Shown in pieces: positions 58,869 to 64,000 of a stretch of 64,000 nt of DNA; the stretch's first letter is position 1, and every line of letters starts with the position of its first letter. The notes beneath the pieces are model-generated. The model worked only from the letters and a program-made list of their open reading frames with translations. It was not told the origin of the DNA and made no database searches. The stretch lies in contig JAZRNH010000063.1 in NCBI GenBank assembly GCA_045648025.1, positions 14,902-78,901 of the forward strand, written 5' to 3'. The stretch comes from RGIG1681 sp045648025 (GTDB lineage: Bacteria > Bacillota > Clostridia > Christensenellales > UBA1242). Position numbers and translations under genes: made by a program.

Positions 58869-59853
58869 ATTGTTTTGATTGTTCAGATTTTTCGTTTACA
58901 TAATATCTGAAAATTTGTAATTTTTTTCTGCCATAAGATTTTAAATATTTTCGCCATAAAAACCATGGGGCAGAAATCTTTTTATACATTTTGTTATATT
59001 CTTTGTTAAAACCTTTTGGAGTAACTTCTTTTGTTGTCATATTTGCAAAAATTTGACTTGGTTTATCAGTTATAATATTTCCAAAAGAAACAACTTTTTC
59101 ATCTTTAAATGGGGTATTGGGTGGAATAACTTCACCATCAGTTGAAACACAAAATACACCACCAAAAAGAGTAACAGGTTTTGATTTTGAACTAAAATAT
59201 TGATAAACCCAATCACTTGGTTTAAATGCTTTAACTTTTCTAATGTTTTCAGAAATATTTTCAGCTCTTCCAGAATTTATGATATCAACATCGCAAGACA
59301 TTCTACATTCAATTGCTTTTTGAGAGAAAAGATTTTGGTATTTTGCAACAGTTGAATAAATTTGATCAAATTCAATTCCTCTATCAATCATTTCTTGCAA
59401 ATGAAAATCATCAAAACTAAAACAAGCAATAAGTGGTTCAAGAGAATCTTTTTTATCTACAAAGAAAGAGGGCATTTCGTCACAAGAAACAACATATTCT
59501 CTTAAATTAACAAGTGATTGCAAAAATTCATCACTGGCAGAAACTCCATTTGATGTGAAGTTTATATGTTTGACAATAACTTTATGTTCTTTCAATTTTT
59601 CTGTTAAAAGTCTTATTGTATTTGGTGAAAGTGAAACTTCACCGCCGCCGAGTGACAAGTTTTCAATGTAAAAAAATTTACTGAAAATTCCATCTAAAAC
59701 TTCGGCAGAGATTTCTTTGTTAAAGCCATCTCCTCTCATACAATGTTTGCATGAAAGGTTGCATTTTTGAGTCAAGATTATTTCAAATTCTTTACTGGCA
59801 AGTTTTCTTTCATCTAAAAAAGACATATCTTTTTTCTTTTTAATAAATTCCAT
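58867..59853 (-). CDS. Radical SAM protein of unknown function
   Basis: A 328-residue radical SAM enzyme. The cluster motif is CNLSCKHC (about 32-39) within the IILTQKCNLSCKHCMRG context, and the SAM-binding GGGEVSLSP (about 69-77) follows. A further Cys (FGGVFCVSTDGEVIPPN, near 240) recalls the end of SPASM-like proteins, but no SPASM set of cysteines is present. The C-terminus is basic. No peptide substrate gene is visible nearby. The start codon stands 6 bases after TATAAT without ribosome site. Divergent from the dipeptidase gene. Confidence 0.8.
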   Translation of the reverse strand: MEFIKKKKDMSFLDERKLASKEFEIILTQKCNLSCKHCMRGDGFNKEISAEVLDGIFSKFFYIENLSLGGGEVSLSPNTIRLLTEKLKEHKVIVKHINFTSNGVSASDEFLQSLVNLREYVVSCDEMPSFFVDKKDSLEPLIACFSFDDFHLQEMIDRGIEFDQIYSTVAKYQNLFSQKAIECRMSCDVDIINSGRAENISENIRKVKAFKPSDWVYQYFSSKSKPVTLFGGVFCVSTDGEVIPPNTPFKDEKVVSFGNIITDKPSQIFANMTTKEVTPKGFNKEYNKMYKKISAPWFLWRKYLKSYGRKKLQIFRYYVNEKSEQSKQ

Positions 59854-59859
59854 ATAGTT

Positions 59860-59888
59860 ATTATATCATACTTATTTATGGTATTCAA
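59860..59888 (-). promoter_or_regulatory. Promoter of radical SAM gene, predicts a leaderless mRNA
   Basis: On the minus strand: TTGAAT (59888-59883), 17-base spacer ending ATGA, TATAAT (59865-59860), then 6 bases to the ATG at 59853-59851. Confidence 0.7.
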
Positions 59889-59890
59889 TA

Positions 59891-59911
59891 CTAAATAAAA
59901 ATTTTATTTAG
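59891..59911. repeat. 21-base perfect palindrome in divergent promoter region
   Basis: CTAAATAAAA, central A, TTTTATTTAG: 10-bp arms, placed directly upstream of the -35 box of the radical SAM gene. An adjacent repeat TTAGAA-N7-TTCTAA begins at 59908. Candidate operator for the two divergent genes, or a cruciform element. Confidence 0.5.
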
Positions 59912-59989
59912 AACCAAAGTTTCTAATTAAATTTCAAAATTTTATAAAAAATTTGTATATTTTTGGAAAATTAAGAAATATATTATAAT

Positions 59990-60802
59990 ATGTATAAAAT
60001 TTTTGATATGCACAATGATTATTATTTTAAACTTAAAAATTTAAGCAGCAAAAACAAATATATTTCTAAAAATAACAAAGAAAATATTATTACTGCCATT
60101 TGGACAAGTGAATTAAACTCAAAAGAATCAATTTCGGCAATTGAAAGAGCAAGAGATTTTGTGAATCTGCATAATAATTTATATTTGGCAGTTGAAGATT
60201 TGCATTTTTTGAATAAGGATAATTTGCAAGAGTTTTTAAGCACACGACCGCTATATGCAGGACTTACTTGGAACAATAGCAATTGTTTGGCTGGTGGTGC
60301 ACACGAGTCTGGAAAAATCACTTCGTTTGGAAAACAAGTGATTAAACAGCTTGAACAAAATTACATAAAAGTTGACACGGCTCATTTAAATGAAGAAAGT
60401 TTTATGGATTTTGCGAAAATCACAAACAAGCCAATTTTTTGTTCACATACTGCATTTTATGGACTTCAACCACACTCAAGAAATTTGAAAGATTATCAAA
60501 TTAAAATGATAATTGATTCAGGCGGTTTGGTTGGGCTTTGTTTGGTCTCTGATTTCTTGACTGGGACAAAAAAATCAAATATTAGAGATGTTGTTTCACA
60601 TATTGATTATTTTGCTTGTAAATTTGGAATCAACAACCTTGCAATTGGTACGGATTTTTATGGCACAGAATATTTGCCTAAGTCAGTTAATGGATATTCT
60701 GATTTATCATCAAAATTATCAAAAGCATTAATGTCGTTAGGTTATACCGAAAAGGCAATTAATAAAATATTTTATGAAAATGCAGAAAACTTTTTTGCAT
60801 AG
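59990..60802 (+). CDS. Membrane-dipeptidase-like (M19) peptidase, short form
   Basis: A 270-residue metallopeptidase related to renal dipeptidase. Metal and active-site motifs in order: HND in FDMHND (8-10), E in AVEDLHF (the bridging Glu), LTWNNSNCLAGG (family LTHxxxN), DTAHLNE, SHTAFYGLQPHSRNL (family SHSN...RN) and GTDFYG. It is shorter than typical (about 320-400), mostly by a trimmed N-terminal part. TATAAT ends one base before ATG 59990, so the start may be ATG 60008 or the message leaderless. No ribosome site. Confidence 0.8.
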   Translation: MYKIFDMHNDYYFKLKNLSSKNKYISKNNKENIITAIWTSELNSKESISAIERARDFVNLHNNLYLAVEDLHFLNKDNLQEFLSTRPLYAGLTWNNSNCLAGGAHESGKITSFGKQVIKQLEQNYIKVDTAHLNEESFMDFAKITNKPIFCSHTAFYGLQPHSRNLKDYQIKMIIDSGGLVGLCLVSDFLTGTKKSNIRDVVSHIDYFACKFGINNLAIGTDFYGTEYLPKSVNGYSDLSSKLSKALMSLGYTEKAINKIFYENAENFFA

Positions 60803-60823
60803 TATAAATTTAATAAATTTTAC

Positions 60824-60858
60824 AAGGTCAATGATATCGTATCATTGGCTTTTATTTT
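60824..60858 (+). terminator. Rho-independent terminator after dipeptidase gene
   Basis: AAGGTCAATGATA (60824-60836) pairs with TATCATTGGCTTT (two G-U), then TTATTTT. Confidence 0.7.
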
Positions 60859-60889
60859 GCACAAAATATTTGTTAAAAAGTAGAATATT

Positions 60890-60918
60890 TTGCAAAATCA
60901 AAACACTTGTGATATGAT
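60890..60918 (+). promoter_or_regulatory. Promoter of nrnA-fhs
   Basis: TTGCAA (60890-60895), 17-base spacer ending TTGTGA, TATGAT (60913-60918). Confidence 0.65.
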
Positions 60919-60950
60919 AAAAATGGAATTGTGTAAACAAAAGGAGATTT

Positions 60951-61922
60951 ATGAAGAATTATTTGAAAATTTTGAAGAAAGCAAACAAAATTGCTATGTT
61001 TTCACATTCAAGTCCAGACCCTGATACAATTGGTTCAACCATTGCTTTGTATCTTGCTATGACAAAGGCAGGAAAATCAGTTGATTTGTTTTGTGAAACA
61101 GAAATAAGTGAAAGTTATCACTTTTTAGAAGAATCAAAATTATATAATCAAGTTGAGTTTAACAAAGACAACTATGATCTTTTGGTGGTTGTTGATGTTG
61201 CTGGGCTTAATATGCTTGGAAAATTTCAAGAAGGTTTTGACTTGCATACAAACACATTAAGACTTGACCATCATGCAAAAGGTGAACTTGAGGCAAAAGT
61301 TAATGTGGTTAAAACATATTCTGCTTGTGCAATATTGATTTATGAAGTTATTAAAGATTTGAAGATAAAAATTGATTCAAAAATTGCAACTGCATTATAT
61401 TTTGCAGTGGCTGGTGATACAGGAATTTTTAGAAACAACAACACTGATAGTTTAACATTTAAAGTTGCGGCAGATTTGCTTGACTTGGGTGCTGATATCA
61501 AAAAAGTTTATTCCGAATTTTTTGACAAAAAAACCGTGCCATTTACAAAACTTACTGCAAACACAATACTTTCAGCCGAACTTAATGATGAATTTGGGTA
61601 TGCCATAATGAAAGTTTCACTTGCAGACTTTGAAAAATTCAATGTTCTTCCAGATGAATCGGTTGGAAATTTAGCAAACACATATCTTAGTTGTGGATAT
61701 AAAATCGCTTCTGTTTTAAAAGAAAAAGAAGATGGAATTCACGGAAGTTTCCGCTCAAAAACTGAATACGACTGTTCAGAAATTGCAGCAACATTTGGTG
61801 GCGGTGGTCACAAAAATGCAGCTGGGTTCTTAATTAAAAAATCATTAAAAGAAGCAATTGTTGATGTAAAAGCGGCAGTTGAAACTTATTTAAAAAATTT
61901 TAATAACACAAAGGAGAATTAG
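60951..61922 (+). CDS. nrnA: DHH-family nanoRNase / pAp phosphatase (NrnA-like)
   Basis: Degrades 2-5 nucleotide RNAs and dephosphorylates pAp; 323 residues. DHH-DHHA1 motifs: HSSPDPDTIGS (about 19-29), DVAG, RLDHHAKGE (about 105-113), GDTG and GGGGHKNAAGF (about 285-295). AAAGGAGATT ribosome site. fhs starts 2 bases after its stop. Confidence 0.92.
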   Translation: MKNYLKILKKANKIAMFSHSSPDPDTIGSTIALYLAMTKAGKSVDLFCETEISESYHFLEESKLYNQVEFNKDNYDLLVVVDVAGLNMLGKFQEGFDLHTNTLRLDHHAKGELEAKVNVVKTYSACAILIYEVIKDLKIKIDSKIATALYFAVAGDTGIFRNNNTDSLTFKVAADLLDLGADIKKVYSEFFDKKTVPFTKLTANTILSAELNDEFGYAIMKVSLADFEKFNVLPDESVGNLANTYLSCGYKIASVLKEKEDGIHGSFRSKTEYDCSEIAATFGGGGHKNAAGFLIKKSLKEAIVDVKAAVETYLKNFNNTKEN

Positions 61923-61924
61923 TT

Positions 61925-63601
61925 ATGTTATCTGATATCGAAATCGCTCAATCTGCAAAACTTATTTCAGCAAAAGATGTTGCAGTGAAACTTAATATTG
62001 CTGAAAAAGACCTTTCTATGTATGGTGAAACCATTGCAAAGGTTTCAGGATATAAAAAATATATTGATAGCGGAAAACGAGGAAAACTTATTTTGGTTAC
62101 AGCAATGAGTCCAACAAAATATGGAATCGGCAAAACCACTGTTTCAATTGGTCTTGCAGATGCTTTTAGCCTAATGAATAAGTCGGTTTGTCTTGCCCTT
62201 CGTGAGCCATCTTTAGGACCTGTTTTTGGCATTAAAGGTGGTGCTGCTGGTGGTGGATATAGCCAAGTGCTTCCAATGGAAGACATTAACCTTAGTTTCA
62301 CAGGTGACTTTGATGCAATCACAGCTGCAAACAATCTTCTTTGTGCTATGATTGATAATCACATTTTTAATGGAAACGAACTTGATATTGATGTAAATCA
62401 AATTTTGTTTAACAGATGTCTTGATGTTAATGATAGATCACTTAGAGAAATTACTTATGAAATTGGCGGAAAAGACAAAGACGGAAACAAACAATCTCTC
62501 ACAAGAAGAGATAGTTTTTCAATTACTGCTGCAAGTGAAATTATGGCAATTTGTTGTTTGGCACAAGATTTTGATGATTTAAAATCAAGACTTGGAAATA
62601 TTATGGTTGCTTTAAATAAAAACAAAAAGCCAATTTATGCCAAAGATTTAAAAGCAGAAGGCAGTATGGCGGTTCTTCTTAGAAATGTGCTTTCACCAAA
62701 CCTTGTTCAAACAATTGCACATACTCCTGCATTTGTTCATCTTGGACCTTTTGCAAACATTGCTCACGGTTGCAACAGCATTATTGCAACAAAACTTGCA
62801 ATGTCAACTGCCGACTACACAATCACAGAAGCCGGTTTTGGAAGTGATCTTGGTGCAGAAAAATTCTTAGATTTAAAATGTAGAATTGGTGAACTTAATC
62901 CATCTGTTATTGTTTTGGTTTCAACAATTAGAGGTTTAAAATTCCACGGTGGTTCAGATATTACACCAGAAGAAAATAATCTTGTTTTGGTTGAAAGGGG
63001 TATGGAAAACTTATATCACCATATTGATACACTTAAAAATACTTTTGGAATTAATGTTGTTGTTACTATCAACAAATTCTTAACCGACACAGAAGAAGAA
63101 ATTAACTTAGTTATTGATAAACTCAAAGAAAGAGGAATTGATGCTGTTGTTAATGAATGTTTTGCAAAAGGTGGCGAAGGTACTCTTGCTCTTGCTGAAG
63201 CTGTCCTTGCAAACATTGATGATAAAAAACTCAAATTTGCATATAATTTAAATGATAGCATTGAAAAGAAAATTGAAGATATTGTTAAAACCGTTTACGG
63301 TGGAGCATCGGTTGCTTTTTCTGATGAAGCTCTTGCTAAAATCAAATTTGCAAAATCTGCAAAACTTGATAAACTTCCAATAATTATTGCAAAAACACAG
63401 TTTAGTTTATCAGATGACCAAAAGAAAATTGGTGCACCAAAAGATTTTGAAATCTTTATTCAAAATATTCATATTAGATCTGGTGCAGGTTTCCTTGTTG
63501 CAATTGCAGGAAATATGATGTTGATGCCAGGACTTTCAAAAGTTCCTAATGCAGAAAGAATTGATATTCTTTCAGATGGCACAATTGTTGGTCTTTCTTA
63601 A
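61925..63601 (+). CDS. fhs: Formate-tetrahydrofolate ligase
   Basis: Makes 10-formyl-THF from formate, THF and ATP for one-carbon metabolism; 558 residues, full length. Family signatures: GIKGGAAGGGYSQVLPMEDINLSF (about 99-122; FTHFS motif 1) and VSTIRGLKFHGG (motif 2). The P-loop TPAGEGKTT reads SPTKYGIGKTT (about 61-71), keeping GKTT but losing the Glu. AAGGAGAATT precedes ATG. It is coupled to nrnA and followed after 9 bases by the partial exported protein gene. Confidence 0.94.
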   Translation: MLSDIEIAQSAKLISAKDVAVKLNIAEKDLSMYGETIAKVSGYKKYIDSGKRGKLILVTAMSPTKYGIGKTTVSIGLADAFSLMNKSVCLALREPSLGPVFGIKGGAAGGGYSQVLPMEDINLSFTGDFDAITAANNLLCAMIDNHIFNGNELDIDVNQILFNRCLDVNDRSLREITYEIGGKDKDGNKQSLTRRDSFSITAASEIMAICCLAQDFDDLKSRLGNIMVALNKNKKPIYAKDLKAEGSMAVLLRNVLSPNLVQTIAHTPAFVHLGPFANIAHGCNSIIATKLAMSTADYTITEAGFGSDLGAEKFLDLKCRIGELNPSVIVLVSTIRGLKFHGGSDITPEENNLVLVERGMENLYHHIDTLKNTFGINVVVTINKFLTDTEEEINLVIDKLKERGIDAVVNECFAKGGEGTLALAEAVLANIDDKKLKFAYNLNDSIEKKIEDIVKTVYGGASVAFSDEALAKIKFAKSAKLDKLPIIIAKTQFSLSDDQKKIGAPKDFEIFIQNIHIRSGAGFLVAIAGNMMLMPGLSKVPNAERIDILSDGTIVGLS

Positions 63602-63610
63602 GGAGAAATA

Positions 63611-64000
63611 ATGGATAATAAAAAATTTAATATAGTTGCAATTGTCTTGCTTGTTGTTATGGCTGCATTTACCATTTTTAATTCAGTCAAAAGCAATTCT
63701 GCAAAAGACGGCAGAGATGGTCTTTCTGCCTATGAACTTGCTGTTTTAAATGGTGAATTTACTGGTTCAGAATTTGAATATCTTCAAAGCCTTCATGGAA
63801 AAGATGGTTCAAATGTAACACTTCAAGATGTTTATGAAGCATACAAAAAAGAAACTAACACAAACTGTACTTTTTCAGAGTTTATTTTAAGCTTTTATCC
63901 TGATGAACTCTTAGATGCTGACGAAGCGGCAACACTTGTTCAATCGTCAACAGCTTCGGCACTTAGGTCAACAGTTGATATTTGCTATGGTTTTTATATG
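63611..64000 (+). CDS. Exported protein with SAYELAV-type repeat, 3' end outside window
   Basis: The frame is open from ATG 63611 to the last base; 130 residues are visible. AAGGAGAAATA stands before the start. One membrane helix at about 7-23 forms a signal or anchor. GKDGRDG-like KDGRDGLSAYELAVLNGEF and EFEYLQSLHGKDGSN fit the collagen-like 'GxDGxSAYELAVxNGFxGTExEWLxSLxG' module found at the N-terminus of many surface proteins and trypsin-like proteases of Clostridia. The catalytic or binding part would lie beyond the window. Confidence 0.7.
   Translation, partial: MDNKKFNIVAIVLLVVMAAFTIFNSVKSNSAKDGRDGLSAYELAVLNGEFTGSEFEYLQSLHGKDGSNVTLQDVYEAYKKETNTNCTFSEFILSFYPDELLDADEAATLVQSSTASALRSTVDICYGFYM

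Noticed and set aside
1..64000. Use of TGA as a tryptophan codon
   Set aside because: All genes read end to end with TGG for Trp and no in-frame TGA, so reassignment is not shown; only absence of TGA as a stop is.
1..64000. CRISPR array, insertion sequence, prophage, rRNA or tRNA genes
   Set aside because: No regularly spaced repeats, transposase, integrase, phage structural gene or stable-RNA gene was seen in the window.

Overview
The window is 64 kb of very AT-rich, gene-dense chromosome from a low-GC Firmicutes (Bacillota) bacterium, most likely an uncultured Clostridia-type lineage. The gene order shows this best. The block rpsO-pnp-ylxY-M16 peptidase-ftsK/spoIIIE-...-rimO-pgsA-recA-rny, the pairs ytxC-thrS and infC-rpmI-rplT-rRNA methyltransferase, and the run ruvC-ruvA-ruvB-queA-tgt-yajC-TIGR04086-secD-secF-recJ-rel are all classical Firmicutes synteny. 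Regulation agrees: a T-box before thrS, a CIRCE operator before htpG, sigma-A type promoters and rho-independent terminators. By my count all 57 complete genes end in TAA (46) or TAG (11); none ends in TGA.

Layout. 1-1915: an FtsH-like protease cut by the window edge, a metallophosphoesterase and an unknown helical protein. 1917-5310: an accessory module with a WYL regulator, a PD-(D/E)XK nuclease and an overlapping GIY-YIG nuclease, bounded by terminators. 5311-5687: a gap with no gene but possible small-RNA signals. 5688-10102: membrane proteins (YwaF-, TraX- and DUF2238-like), a GNAT-like protein and a flavin reductase. 10214-20848: WG-repeat protein, active M16 peptidase, HtpG, an exported protein, RlmH, a P1B metal ATPase, ArgS and QueH. 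21029-24244: AraC/GyrI regulator, cytidylate kinase on the minus strand, a membrane-anchored Mrr-like nuclease and YtxC. 24258-30709: thrS with its T-box, the infC operon, SpoU methyltransferase, YebC and a zeta-toxin-like kinase. 30746-43481: Holliday-junction resolution, queuosine synthesis, Sec accessory subunits, RecJ and an alarmone hydrolase. 43527-58836: translation, RNA decay, chromosome translocation and recombination genes. 58867-64000: radical SAM protein, M19-like dipeptidase, NrnA, formate-THF ligase and the start of an exported protein.

How the genes work together. QueA, Tgt and QueH cover late queuosine tRNA modification. RuvABC, RecJ and RecA form a recombination set. YajC, SecD and SecF are Sec translocon accessories. 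RNase Y, PNPase and NrnA are RNA turnover enzymes down to nano-RNA.

Most unusual points: (1) a second, catalytically degenerate FtsK-like protein with a roughly 530-residue acidic N-terminus directly behind a normal FtsK; (2) a Rel protein with an intact hydrolase domain but a synthetase domain lacking its catalytic residues; (3) the WYL + two-nuclease module, which has the build of an anti-phage system, with an inverted repeat over the promoter; (4) four genes whose start codon lies exactly 6 bases after a -10 box, predicting leaderless mRNAs; (5) absence of TGA stops; (6) near-identical lysine-rich tails on YajC and SecF.
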